Program-made: the position numbers and the translations under genes | Part shown: positions 43,679-52,774 of the stretch, in pieces | Layout: every line of letters starts with the position of its first letter | Numbering within the stretch: position 1 is the first letter of the stretch | From: Clostridium beijerinckii | GTDB lineage: Bacteria; Bacillota; Clostridia; Clostridiales; Clostridiaceae | Length of the DNA stretch: 64,000 nucleotides | NCBI RefSeq assembly: GCF_036699995.1 | Contig: NZ_CP144906.1 | Coordinates: 1,736,001 to 1,800,000, forward strand | Reading direction: 5' to 3' | The notes under the pieces: model-generated | Told to the model about the DNA's origin: nothing | Database searches by the model: none | The model's input: the letters and a program-made list of their open reading frames with translations, nothing else

Positions 43679-44143
43679 ATGAAAGTAAAGGATTTTATGA
43701 TTACTGATGTAATTTCCGCAAGTAAAGAAAATACTATTAAAGATGTAATGAAGATATTAGTCACAAATAAAATAGGCGGAGTACCAATAGTAGATAACAA
43801 GGGAATACTTTCGGGTATTGTAAGTGATGGGGATATAATAAGAAGCATAAATCCTAAGGAAGGAAAAATGTATGATTTTATTTCATATGTATTTTATCTT
43901 AAAAGGGAAGAATTAGAAGAAGAGATTGGACTGATAAAGGATACTAATATCATGACTATTGCAAAATGTAAAGATATTTGCTGTGTTCTTCCAGAAGATA
44001 CTATGGAAAAGGTTTTGTCTATTTTCTCAAAACATAACTTTAAAAAGATACCTGTTATAGATAAAGATAGAAGAGTAGTTGGGGTTATTAGTAGAGGCGA
44101 TGTAATTAGATATATACAGAAAAAGATTATAGATAAGTTGTAG
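43679..44143 (+). CDS. CBS domain pair protein
   Basis: A 154-aa protein made of two CBS motifs: DVISASKENTIKDVMKIL...GGVPIVDNKG and LPEDTMEKVLSIFSKHNFKK...VIDKDRRVVGVISRGDV. CBS pairs bind adenosine nucleotides and act as energy sensors. No effector domain is fused. AAAGGGGA precedes ATG 43679; in-frame codons upstream lack a site. Confidence 0.9.
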   Translation: MKVKDFMITDVISASKENTIKDVMKILVTNKIGGVPIVDNKGILSGIVSDGDIIRSINPKEGKMYDFISYVFYLKREELEEEIGLIKDTNIMTIAKCKDICCVLPEDTMEKVLSIFSKHNFKKIPVIDKDRRVVGVISRGDVIRYIQKKIIDKL

Positions 44144-44235
44144 ATAATAGAAAAAGAACTTATCTAATATAATTATATATTAAGATAAGTATAAATAAAT
44201 ATAACAATTGATCTAGAATAATAGGATATAGAAAT

Positions 44236-44289
44236 AAAAAGGTGATTGTTCATTTAGAAAATAATTTCTAAATGAACAGTCACCTTTTT
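44236..44289. terminator. bidirectional terminator between converging genes
   Basis: A 25-bp stem, AAAAAGGTGATTGTTCATTT plus AGAAA, pairs with its complement at 44265-44289 (one G-U), loop ATAA. It ends in TTTTT on both strands, serving the CBS gene and the symporter gene. Confidence 0.92.
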
Positions 44290-44298
44290 GTTGTAGAA

Positions 44299-45570
44299 TT
44301 AAGCCGCTTTTTTTATGGATTCTACATATTCTTTACCCTTTATAGAATTATACTTTCCTTCCCATTTTGATACAACAACAACTGCTAGAGAATTACCTAA
44401 TACATTCACAACAGTTCTAGCCATGTCAAGTATACGATCTATTCCAGCTATAAAAGCTAGGCCTTCGGCTGGAATTCCAACAGAACCAAGAGTGGCTAGT
44501 AAAACTACAAAAGATACTCCTGGCACACCTGCTATACCTTTTGAAGTAAGCATCAATACAAGCATTAAATTAATTTGAGCTGGTATTGATAAATTAATAC
44601 CATATAATTGTGCAATAAATATTGCAGCAATAGCTTGGTAAAGAGTAGAACCATCTAGATTAAAAGAATAACCTGTTGGTACTACAAAGGTTGCAATAGC
44701 TTTAGGACATCCGAATTTCTCCATTTTCTCCATGATTTTAGGTAAAACTGTTTCTGAGCTTGCTGTGCTATAAGCAAGTATAAGTTCGTCTTTTAAAATT
44801 CTTATGATTGAAAAGATACTTGTCCCAACTAATTTTGCAATTAGTCCAAATATTAGTAGTATAAATAAAATCATTGAACCATAAGTTGTAACTATTAGTT
44901 TTCCAAGTGGAATTAAAGATGAAAGTCCAAACTTAGAAACTGTCACACCAATTAAAGCAAATACTCCAAAAGGAGCTGTCTTCATTATTTGATTTGTTAC
45001 CCAAAACATTGCATCAGCCGTTCCTTGAGCAAACTGTATAACAGGTTTCCCTTTTTCACCAATTGCAGCAACTCCTAGACCGAACATAACAGAAAAGAAA
45101 ATGACTGAAAGCATATCTCCCCTTGTAAGTGAATCAAAAATATTAGTGGGAACAATATTTATAAATGTATCAGCAAAGCTATGATGCGATACATTTTCTG
45201 CAGTGCTTACATAAGCATCGATGCTAGATTTAGCAAGCTCTTGCATATTTATTCCTGTACCTGGATGAAATACATTAGCTATTAAAAGTCCTAATACAAT
45301 AGCAATAGTTGTTACTACTTCAAAATAAAGAAGAGTTTTTCCTCCAAGTCTTCCAACCTGCTTAATATCTCCTGCTCCAGCAATACCAACTATAAGAGAT
45401 GAAAAGACGATTGGAACTACAATCATTTTGATTAGACGAATAAAAATATCTCCAATAGGCTTTAAATATGCCTCAACAGCTGGATTTCCATAAAAAAATC
45501 CACCTACTATAATTCCAAGTATAAGTCCTGCAAGAATTTGTAATGCTAGACCAAATTTAATTTTCTTCAT
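44299..45570 (-). CDS. dicarboxylate/amino acid:cation symporter (DAACS family, GltP/GltT-like)
   Basis: A 423-aa transporter of glutamate, aspartate or C4-dicarboxylates. Family marks: the serine-rich loop AYSTASSETVLPKIMEKME, the helix-7 region PTGYSFNLDGSTLYQAIA and the late FIAGIDRILDMARTVVNVLGN with the substrate-binding Asp, Arg and Asn. GAAGGAGAATTTACT precedes ATG 45570. Monocistronic. Exact substrate cannot be read. Confidence 0.93.
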   Translation of the reverse strand: MKKIKFGLALQILAGLILGIIVGGFFYGNPAVEAYLKPIGDIFIRLIKMIVVPIVFSSLIVGIAGAGDIKQVGRLGGKTLLYFEVVTTIAIVLGLLIANVFHPGTGINMQELAKSSIDAYVSTAENVSHHSFADTFINIVPTNIFDSLTRGDMLSVIFFSVMFGLGVAAIGEKGKPVIQFAQGTADAMFWVTNQIMKTAPFGVFALIGVTVSKFGLSSLIPLGKLIVTTYGSMILFILLIFGLIAKLVGTSIFSIIRILKDELILAYSTASSETVLPKIMEKMEKFGCPKAIATFVVPTGYSFNLDGSTLYQAIAAIFIAQLYGINLSIPAQINLMLVLMLTSKGIAGVPGVSFVVLLATLGSVGIPAEGLAFIAGIDRILDMARTVVNVLGNSLAVVVVSKWEGKYNSIKGKEYVESIKKAA

Positions 45571-45953
45571 AGTAAATTCTCCTTCCTTAGTTTAAAATTT
45601 GAATAAAAATAATATTAAATATGACACTATTATCATTTCGAGTTGCAAATTATTATGATAACTTAGCAACATTTTGAATTATAACATAAAAAATGAATTT
45701 TGTCTCTAGGAAAAATTCATTTTTAAAAATAAAGAATATATCTTTTTCTTGTTGTTCAATTAATTGAAAATATTACTAGTTATTAATTATATTTTTAATA
45801 AACTTAATATGGGGCATTTACGAAAAATTAGCTTTTAATAATAACAGAAAAGCGCGAAGATAAATGGGTTAGGATAGAAACTTGAACATATTAATTAATA
45901 TAATAAATTTATATTTAAAAAATTAGATACTGATTTTCAAAAGAGTTAGCAAA
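45571..45953. other. intergenic region upstream of the symporter
   Basis: Apart from a hairpin at 45689-45724 I see no gene or recognised regulatory sequence here. Confidence 0.6.
45689..45724. terminator. AT-rich hairpin upstream of the symporter
   Basis: AAAAATGAATTTT (45689-45701) pairs with AAAATTCATTTTT (45712-45724). It may end an antisense or upstream transcript, including one from the DUF5658 gene. Confidence 0.5.
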
Positions 45954-46313
45954 TCAAAATATGAAAATAAACATAGGTAATAATGCAAACCAGATAATAT
46001 GAAATGTGTTTATTAGACCGTAGAATATGATGATTCCATTAATAAAGTAGTTACAGTACTTTAGTTGTTTATTCGTTGCATCTTTCATTCTAAAATATAT
46101 GAATACGAGAAGAACTGCAGGAGCTAATATTTTTAATAAAAAACTTATAGTTGGACTTTTTACTACTTCTAACATGAAAATATTTGCTTCTACGTAAAAA
46201 CCAGTATTTAAGAGTAAAATAGTAAATATTATGTCTGTTACATTCAGAATATATAGAGCTAAAAATTTTATTTTTATATTTTTAAGAGAATAGTTTCTTA
46301 TAAAAGTAATCAT
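45954..46313 (-). CDS. DUF5658 family membrane protein
   Basis: A 119-aa protein with about three to four hydrophobic helices: LALYILNVTDIIFTILLLNTG, a central FLLKILAPAVLLVFIYFRM and IIIFYGLINTFHIIWF. The conserved LNxxDxxFT pattern and length match DUF5658. Role unknown. GGAGGTGTTTTA precedes ATG 46313. Confidence 0.82.
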   Translation of the reverse strand: MITFIRNYSLKNIKIKFLALYILNVTDIIFTILLLNTGFYVEANIFMLEVVKSPTISFLLKILAPAVLLVFIYFRMKDATNKQLKYCNYFINGIIIFYGLINTFHIIWFALLPMFIFIF

Positions 46314-46620
46314 TAAAACACCTCCATTTAGTGATTATTACCACAATGAAGATATAGTATAAGTTTTATTAATTACAGGTAGATGTATATTTTTTATTAG
46401 AACGTATATTTTAAAATGTATTATTATAGACATGTTCTTATTTTCTAATTAGATTTTATGTTACTATATTTTTATAGCTAGGATTTAAAATATCAAAAAA
46501 TTAAAAGAGCTGTGGAGAAGATACAAGTAAGGGTTATACTAAGAGAATTTTACGGAAAGAGCAAGGTATAATTACAGAAAAAGAAAAAATAATATAATAT
46601 AAAGAGAGGAGTTCAAGTAA
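46314..46620. other. intergenic region, divergent between DUF5658 and DUF488 genes
   Basis: About 300 AT-rich bases that should hold both promoters; I see no clear consensus pair or RNA structure. Confidence 0.5.
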
Positions 46621-47235
46621 ATGGACATATACACAATAGGACATTCTAACTATCCTGTAGAGAAATTAATAGACATGCTAAAGACTTATAATATTGATAC
46701 TGTTGTAGATATAAGAGGAACTCCGTATTCGAAATATAATGTTCAATATAATAAGGAAACAATAGCTGAAACTTTAAAAAAAGAAGGATTTATATACATA
46801 TATATGGCTAAAGAACTTGCGGCTCAAAGGCAAGATAAAAAGTCTTATAATAAGGAAGGATATTCTGATTTTGAAAAGGTAATTATAGAAGAAGATTTTT
46901 TAATAGGAATTGAGAGATTAAAAACAGGATGTCAGAAAGGTTATAATATTGCACTTCTTGGAGCTATGCAGGATCCTATAAGGTGTCATAGGAGTATATT
47001 AGTTGGAAGATCATTAAGGGAAAACGGATTTAATGTTAAGCACATTTTGGATGACTATACTTTGGCGTCTCAAGAAAAAATAGAAGAGAAACTTTTAAGT
47101 AAATACTTCAGCAATAGGAATCAGATTACTATAGATAGCTTACTTGGTAATGAAATTAGCGAGGTTGAAATGATTAAGGAAGGTTATCGACTAGCAAATA
47201 AAGAAATTGGATATAGAGTGGAGCATTTAGAATAA
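46621..47235 (+). CDS. DUF488 domain-containing protein
   Basis: A 204-aa protein: MDIYTIGHSNYPVEKLIDML, VVDIRGTPYSKYN, FIYIYMAKELAAQRQ and the PIRCHRSILVGRSLREN motif with its conserved Cys-His-Arg. DUF488 has a rhodanese/phosphatase-like look but no established reaction. AGAGAGGAG precedes ATG 46621. Followed about 60 bases later by an L,D-transpeptidase gene. Confidence 0.87.
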   Translation: MDIYTIGHSNYPVEKLIDMLKTYNIDTVVDIRGTPYSKYNVQYNKETIAETLKKEGFIYIYMAKELAAQRQDKKSYNKEGYSDFEKVIIEEDFLIGIERLKTGCQKGYNIALLGAMQDPIRCHRSILVGRSLRENGFNVKHILDDYTLASQEKIEEKLLSKYFSNRNQITIDSLLGNEISEVEMIKEGYRLANKEIGYRVEHLE

Positions 47236-47298
47236 TAGAAATCAAAATTAATGCATAATACATATATTAATATGTATTACTAAATTAGGATTTTAATT

Positions 47299-47796
47299 AT
47301 GAAAAAAATTTTATCTAAAGTATTAAGAGGCATTAGGATTAAAAAAAATGGCATTAGAGCAGATGTGTCGGGTGACCGTATTAGCTCTGCAGATTATGTA
47401 AACTCTAAGAATTATTCTAGTGAAACCAACTACTTGATTTGGGTGGATACTGGAAGCTTTAAAGTGAATATTTTTAAAGGAAGTACAAATAAGTGGAACC
47501 TAATTCATAGTTATTTGTGCACTTTGGGAAAAGCCTCAACACCCACACCTAAAGGAACTTATAAAGTTGGAATAAAGGGACTGTATTTTGGCGTAAATAA
47601 GGGATACAAGTGTTGGTATTATACACAGTTTAAAGGAAATTATTTATTTCATTCGATAATCTATAATTTGAATGGATCAGTTAGGGATGGAAGGTTAGGT
47701 ATGAAGCTATCAGATGGGTGCATAAGGTTAGCCAAAGAAAATGCTAAGTGGATTTATGACAATATACCTAGGGGAACTAAAGTAGTTATAAATTAA
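47299..47796 (+). CDS. L,D-transpeptidase (YkuD domain) without signal peptide
   Basis: A 165-aa protein. The YkuD domain runs from YLIWVDTGSFKVNIFKG to the end. The catalytic motif is complete: His in FHSIIYN and SDGCIRL with the nucleophile Cys. These enzymes form 3-3 peptide cross-links in the cell wall. The N-terminus (MKKILSKVLRGIRIKKNG) is basic with no hydrophobic core; an in-frame stop 16 bases upstream rules out a longer form, so export is unclear. The ribosome site is weak (AGG). Confidence 0.85.
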   Translation: MKKILSKVLRGIRIKKNGIRADVSGDRISSADYVNSKNYSSETNYLIWVDTGSFKVNIFKGSTNKWNLIHSYLCTLGKASTPTPKGTYKVGIKGLYFGVNKGYKCWYYTQFKGNYLFHSIIYNLNGSVRDGRLGMKLSDGCIRLAKENAKWIYDNIPRGTKVVIN

Positions 47797-47958
47797 CTTT
47801 CATTTATATATTTGGATAGATGAATACTTTAAAAGTTAAAAGAATAATTATATAAAATTACATTTAGTAATTAAACGTAAAAGAAAATATATTGCATTAA
47901 ATCTAGTATATGGATTTTATTATAAAAAATACAATTATTCAGAAAATTCAAAAAACTA

Positions 47959-47987
47959 TTGCAATTAATAATAAAATGAGATATAAT
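47959..47987 (+). promoter_or_regulatory. promoter of the 48-kb structured RNA
   Basis: TTGCAA (47959-47964), 17-base spacer, TATAAT (47982-47987). Transcription should start near 47994, 20 bases before the RNA's closing stem. Confidence 0.7.
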
Positions 47988-47993
47988 TAAATC

Positions 47994-48202
47994 AAGATAA
48001 AGGTTTAATTTATCTTAGTGTACTGACACTTCAATCCGGCAGAAGAGTATATCTCAAGAGATACACAGTTGGTGACGGGCAACGGAAAAATCCCGGAAGC
48101 AATGTACGACAGACGGTCGTACCCAGTTGGCGGACAACGTTAAAATCAGTAACTAAGAAAGAGCAAGTGAAGTTAGTAAGATTCACTTGCTCTTTGTCTT
48201 TT
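47994..48202 (+). ncRNA. unassigned structured RNA, about 205 nt, with its own promoter and terminator
   Basis: A GC-richer stretch. The domain is closed by CTTAGT (48014-48019) with ACTAAG (48152-48157) and ACTGA (48022-48026) with TCAGT (48146-48150). Inside are TATCTC-AA-GAGATA, a CGGG/CCCG stem, GTACGAC-AGACG-GTCGTAC (48104-48122) and two GTTG...CAAC hairpins. A terminator follows directly. I compared it by eye with common riboswitches (TPP, SAM, c-di-GMP, FMN, cobalamin, glycine), tmRNA, SRP RNA and 6S RNA and saw no match; a raiA-type or other clostridial RNA is possible. Confidence 0.75.
48158..48202 (+). terminator. terminator of the structured RNA
   Basis: AAAGAGCAAGTGAA (48158-48171) pairs with TTCACTTGCTCTTT (48182-48195), then GTCTTTT. 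It lies 220 bases before the radical SAM gene. Confidence 0.88.
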
Positions 48203-48421
48203 ATAAAGATAATAATTGATTATTATAATTAAAATGTTTAATATAAGTTGATTCATATATCCATCTAAATTTTATATTAGATTTAGGTGGAATTTTTATT
48301 GTAAAATAATTTTAAGAAAGTAGTGATTTTCTTGCAAAGGTGGGGATTAAAATATATACTAGTTTGAGAAATAAAATATACTTTATTTTTATCTAAATGT
48401 ATTGATTGGAGTAATAATTAA

Positions 48422-49291
48422 ATGAAGAAATTTAAAAAGATTTATATAGAGATAACAAATGTGTGTAATTTAAGTTGTAATTTTTGTCCTAAAACAAATA
48501 GGGAACTTAAGTTTATGGATAAGAAAAGTTTTCAACATATCGTAAATAGTGTGAAATCACATACTGATTATGTATATTTTCATCTAATGGGAGAACCATT
48601 TTTAAATGAAAATATAAAGAGTTTTTTGGATATAAGTAATGAAAATTCATTAAAGGTTAATATAACTACTAATGGAACTTTAATAAGTGAAGTTAAGGAT
48701 GTATTACTTAGTTCAAATGCTTTAAGGCAAGTTAATATTTCCCTTCATAGCTTTGAAGCGAATGAGGGACAGGTTGACTTTAGTAAATATATAGATAATA
48801 TAATTGAATTTGTTAAAGAAGCCAGTGAAAAAACTAATATAATTACTGCGTTAAGGTTGTGGAATTTAGATACAAAGTATACTGCTAGTAATAGCATGAA
48901 TATTGATATTTTTGAATTTCTTGAACAAAGTTTTGATATAAAATCCAGTTTGAGAGAAAGTTTGAAGGAAAAAAATAGTTTTAAATTAAAAAATAATGTA
49001 TATCTTAGTATGGGAGAGAAATTTAAGTGGCCATCATTGCAAGTTGAGGAGTTAGGAGAAAGAGTCTTCTGCTATGGACTTAGAGATCAAGTGGGAATAT
49101 TAGTAGATGGAACAGTAGTGCCTTGTTGTTTAGATAGTGATGGCAGCATAGCACTTGGTAATATCTTTGATAATACATTAGAAGAAATTTTAAGTTCAAA
49201 AAGAGCTAAAGACATATATAATGGTTTTTCCGGAAGAAAGGCAGTAGAAGAATTATGTAAGAAATGTGGCTTTATAAATAGAGTAAGATAG
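48422..49291 (+). CDS. radical SAM/SPASM domain-containing protein
   Basis: A 289-aa enzyme. The radical SAM cluster motif is CNLSCNFC (Cys 15, 19, 22). A SPASM-type C-terminal part binds a second cluster: VDGTVVPCCLDSDGSIALGN and LCKKCGF. SPASM enzymes often modify peptides, but no precursor gene is evident beside it; the substrate is unknown. GGAG precedes ATG 48422. It is 16 bases from the next membrane protein gene and probably co-transcribed. Confidence 0.87.
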   Translation: MKKFKKIYIEITNVCNLSCNFCPKTNRELKFMDKKSFQHIVNSVKSHTDYVYFHLMGEPFLNENIKSFLDISNENSLKVNITTNGTLISEVKDVLLSSNALRQVNISLHSFEANEGQVDFSKYIDNIIEFVKEASEKTNIITALRLWNLDTKYTASNSMNIDIFEFLEQSFDIKSSLRESLKEKNSFKLKNNVYLSMGEKFKWPSLQVEELGERVFCYGLRDQVGILVDGTVVPCCLDSDGSIALGNIFDNTLEEILSSKRAKDIYNGFSGRKAVEELCKKCGFINRVR

Positions 49292-49307
49292 TGGGGGCGT
49301 TGTTAAA

Positions 49308-50042
49308 ATGGAAACAGCAATTAAGTCAGTGGGTATTTTTTTATTGATATATTTTTCGTATTACTATGTATTAAGATTTATACAATCGGTTTTTCAAGGA
49401 GCACTGAGTAGTATAAATGCAGGAGTGGCTAAATTTATATATGCGTTAAGTACACCAGCTCATGAACTTGCACATTTATTGGTTGCAATTTTATGCCTTG
49501 CTAAAATAGAACAAGTACAACTTTTGCCAAAAGGAAACAGACCAGGATTTATAAGGTCAAGGGTTGGAAGCAGTATGCCATTTTTAATTAGCATTAAGGA
49601 ATTTCTTATAGCTATAGCACCTGTCATAATAAATATACCATTATTCATATTTATAGAGAGTAAATTCGTATTAAAAGATAAAGTTGCTGATATATCTAGG
49701 ATACTAGATCCGAGAATAATATTGAGTAAAGAAGGTATAATAACTATATTTTTATTTTTAGTGCTAATAAGTGGAATAGCACCAAGTCATGAAGATTTTA
49801 AGGGAATGATAAAAGGACTTATAATTCTTAGTGCAGTTATATTCGGATTATCATTTTTAACTTCAATGTTTTTAGATATGAAGTGGATGAATGCAAAGCC
49901 AATATTAACAGTACTATTATATTATATTGAATTAATAATATTCGTGTTGATAATAAATGCTATTATACATTATAGGAATTGTTTCAAAATAACATGGATT
50001 ATACTAATAAGTGCCATAAAACATGCTTTTAGAAAAAGTTGA
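49308..50042 (+). CDS. membrane protein with a HELAH zinc-protease-like motif
   Basis: A 244-aa protein with about five to six hydrophobic helices. A single STPAHELAHLLVAILCLAK segment places HExxH inside or beside a helix, as in site-2 or M50-type intramembrane proteases. I see no convincing second metal-ligand motif (NxxPxxxxDG), so protease activity is uncertain. It follows the radical SAM gene by 16 bases with a GGGGGCG-type site. Family not recognised. Confidence 0.6.
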   Translation: METAIKSVGIFLLIYFSYYYVLRFIQSVFQGALSSINAGVAKFIYALSTPAHELAHLLVAILCLAKIEQVQLLPKGNRPGFIRSRVGSSMPFLISIKEFLIAIAPVIINIPLFIFIESKFVLKDKVADISRILDPRIILSKEGIITIFLFLVLISGIAPSHEDFKGMIKGLIILSAVIFGLSFLTSMFLDMKWMNAKPILTVLLYYIELIIFVLIINAIIHYRNCFKITWIILISAIKHAFRKS

Positions 50043-50161
50043 TAGATAATCGCTCCTAAATAGTAAATCCTTTATAAAGATTCTTAATTTATACATTTGG
50101 AAGAATATTTTTGTATAAATATAGAAATAATGGCTATACTCCTTGATAAGGAGTGATTATT

Positions 50162-50731
50162 ATGGTAAATAAAAAGAAATTATTCATAGGTATGACATTA
50201 GCATTAGCACTTATATTTTCTATAACATATTATTTTTCGGAAAAGTATATAAGTAACAAAAATGCTAAAAATAATCCTGTATCATCAAGTGAAATAAATA
50301 ATAAATTAAATGATAATATAAAAATTTATTTATATGCAGGTGAAAAGAAAGAAAAAGAATTAACATTGTCAGAGTTAAAGAAAGAGTTAAATATAGATAA
50401 GAATTTAACAGAAACGGAATTATCAAAGGCATTAAAAGATAAGGGATATGTTTTAGAAGTAGAATCTAATGGAGAAATGACTTATAAAAGAGATGCTTCT
50501 AAAGCTGTAAAACCTAATAAATATTATATTGGAGAAAAAGATGGCTTTTTAGCTATATATAAAACTGATGATAATGGAACTTTATCAATTGAAAACAGCG
50601 AAGATGTGTATACTAATAGCAAAAAAGTAGATAAATTAAGTGAGATAGATAAAGACAAAATTAAGAATTTTGAGCTTGAATATAATTCAAAAGACGATGC
50701 AGAAGAAAGCTTGTCAGAATTTTTATCATAA
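50162..50731 (+). CDS. BofC C-terminal domain-like membrane-anchored protein
   Basis: A 189-aa protein with one N-terminal membrane anchor (KLFIGMTLALALIFSITYYF) and an extracytoplasmic part. The C-terminal third (YYIGEKDGFLAIYKTDDNGT, then a T-rich turn and acidic helix) looks like the BofC C-terminal domain. It sits directly upstream of ruvA, as bofC does in B. subtilis, where BofC restrains the SigK checkpoint protease. The middle part is not BofC-like and no SpoIVFB partner is here, so the role is inferred. AAGGAG precedes ATG 50162. Confidence 0.6.
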   Translation: MVNKKKLFIGMTLALALIFSITYYFSEKYISNKNAKNNPVSSSEINNKLNDNIKIYLYAGEKKEKELTLSELKKELNIDKNLTETELSKALKDKGYVLEVESNGEMTYKRDASKAVKPNKYYIGEKDGFLAIYKTDDNGTLSIENSEDVYTNSKKVDKLSEIDKDKIKNFELEYNSKDDAEESLSEFLS

Positions 50732-50760
50732 TGGAAATTCTGATAGGTAAATTTTAATTG

Positions 50761-50803
50761 ATAAAAGGCATGTTAGTAATTTAATACTTACATGCCTTTT
50801 ATT
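50761..50803 (+). terminator. terminator before ruvA
   Basis: ATAAAAGGCATGT (50761-50773) pairs with ACATGCCTTTTAT (50790-50802), closing the BofC-like gene. Confidence 0.85.
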
Positions 50804-50936
50804 AATTAAAAAATACATTGTTGAAAGATTTGGCTGAAAATGATAAAGTATAAGTTAGGTTTTAATAATGTAGAAATTAGTTTTTTAGCTAAATTTTAAA
50901 TATAGTTATAGATATAGAAAAGTTGGTGTGAAATAG

Positions 50937-51533
50937 ATGTACGAATATATAAAAGGTAAATATATTGGAATAAATAAAGATTATGTAATAGTAGAGAATA
51001 GCGGTATAGGCTACAAGATATTTACATCAGGTGCTACAATGTCCTCTATGCCAAAGAATGGAGAGGAGATTATGCTTTACCTTGAGCAAATAGTAAGGGA
51101 AGATTTTATTGGATTATATGGATTTGATTCAAAGGAAGAGCTAGAGATGTTTAAGCTTCTTTTAACAGTAAGTGGAGTTGGACCAAAAGCAGCATTATCT
51201 TTATTATCTATAAGCAGAGTTAATAATTTAAAATATGCAATAATGATTGGCGATGAGAAACACATCTGTAGAGGTGTGGGAATAGGGAAAAAAACAGCAG
51301 CTAGAATTATTTTAGAGATCAAAGATAAACTAAAGCCAGATGAATTATTGGATAGTAGTGTGGAAATTCATACTAAGGATAATGAGAATGTTATGGCATT
51401 ATCAGAAGCTTTAAGCGCGTTAATTGCGCTAGGGTATAGCGAGAAGGAAGCAGAATCAGTACTTAAAAAGATAGATAAGAATGACAGTGTAGAAAATATC
51501 ATTAAAAATGCATTAAAGGCGTTAATGGGATAA
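50937..51533 (+). CDS. ruvA: Holliday junction branch migration protein RuvA
   Basis: A 198-aa DNA-junction-binding subunit. The OB-fold start MYEYIKGKYIGINKDYVIVE, the helix-hairpin-helix LLTVSGVGPKAALSLLS and GVGIGKKTAARIILEIKDK, and the C-terminal RuvB-binding domain (ALIALGYSEKEAE) are all present. Works with RuvB, encoded next. Ribosome site is modest (GTTGGTG). Start of the conserved ruvAB-queA-tgt-sec block. Confidence 0.97.
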   Translation: MYEYIKGKYIGINKDYVIVENSGIGYKIFTSGATMSSMPKNGEEIMLYLEQIVREDFIGLYGFDSKEELEMFKLLLTVSGVGPKAALSLLSISRVNNLKYAIMIGDEKHICRGVGIGKKTAARIILEIKDKLKPDELLDSSVEIHTKDNENVMALSEALSALIALGYSEKEAESVLKKIDKNDSVENIIKNALKALMG

Positions 51534-51598
51534 AACTTCTAAGACATAAGTAGCAAAAAATTATACATATATGACTCATAAGAAAAGGGGGAGGTTTT

Positions 51599-52642
51599 TT
51601 GGAAAGAATAGTTAATCCATCTGAGATGCAAGAAGACTTTAATTCTGAACTTAGTTTAAGACCTCAAAAAATAAATGAATATATAGGACAAGATAAAGTA
51701 AAAGAGCGATTAGATATTTTTATTAAAGCTGCAAAAAATAGAAAAGAAGCATTAGATCATACACTTTTATATGGACCACCTGGACTTGGAAAAACTACTT
51801 TAGCTAATATTATAGCAAAAGAAATGGGTGGGGATTTAAAAATTACTTCTGGACCAGCAATAGAAAGAGCAGGAGATTTAGCAGCGATATTAACAACACT
51901 AAAAGATTATGATGTTTTATTTATAGATGAAATACATAGGTTAAATAGAAATGTTGAGGAAATATTATATCCTGCTATGGAGGATTATGCTTTAGATATA
52001 GTTATAGGAAAAGGTGCTACAGCGAAATCTATAAGAATTGATCTTCCCAAATTTACACTAATTGGAGCAACAACAAGGATTGGAATGCTTACATCTCCAC
52101 TTAGAGATAGATTTGGTGTGCTTTGTGCCATGGAATATTATACAGATGAAGAACTTAAAGAGATAGTAAGTAGAAGCGCTTTAGTTTTTGGGTGTACAAT
52201 TACTGAAGAAGGAGCTTTGGAAATTGCTAAGAGATCTAGAGGAACACCTAGAATTGCCAATAGGCTATTAAAAAGAGTTAGGGATTATTCAGAAGTAAAA
52301 TCTAATAAGCTAGTATCATTAAAAGAGGCTAGAGAGGCTTTAGAATTATTGGAAGTTGATAATCAGGGATTTGATAAAGTTGATAATAAAATACTTGAAG
52401 CTATTATTGATAATTTTAACGGGGGACCTGTTGGAATTGAAACACTTTCCTATTTTATAGGTGAGGAATTGGGAACTATAGAAGACGTATATGAACCATA
52501 CTTGCTTCAAAAAGGCTTTATAATAAGAACACCAAGAGGAAGAATAGCTAGTGATAAGGCCTATGAACATCTTGGAAGAGTAAATACTTCAAAAAACAAA
52601 AGTAATAATGGGAAAGTACAAGGTAGCTTTTTTGATAAATAG
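51599..52642 (+). CDS. ruvB: Holliday junction branch migration helicase RuvB
   Basis: A 347-aa AAA+ motor that drives Holliday junctions with RuvA. Walker [10 protein letters not shown], Walker B FIDEIHRL, sensor GATTRIG and the arginine finger region SPLRDRFG are clear, with a winged-helix C-terminus. The start is TTG 51599, decided by the strong AAGGGGGAGG just upstream; no ATG in frame precedes [10 protein letters not shown]. Follows ruvA after 65 bases. Confidence 0.97.
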   Translation: MERIVNPSEMQEDFNSELSLRPQKINEYIGQDKVKERLDIFIKAAKNRKEALDHTLLYGPPGLGKTTLANIIAKEMGGDLKITSGPAIERAGDLAAILTTLKDYDVLFIDEIHRLNRNVEEILYPAMEDYALDIVIGKGATAKSIRIDLPKFTLIGATTRIGMLTSPLRDRFGVLCAMEYYTDEELKEIVSRSALVFGCTITEEGALEIAKRSRGTPRIANRLLKRVRDYSEVKSNKLVSLKEAREALELLEVDNQGFDKVDNKILEAIIDNFNGGPVGIETLSYFIGEELGTIEDVYEPYLLQKGFIIRTPRGRIASDKAYEHLGRVNTSKNKSNNGKVQGSFFDK

Positions 52643-52774
52643 AGATTAAGTAGTGATTTATTAATAAGCACTTTAAAATTGAGTTCTGAACAACTGATAT
52701 AGTTTCTCAAAAGTTTAACTTCGTTAGAAGTGTCAATAATAAGAATAAGCTGTTAGTTAGGAGAAGATAAATAA

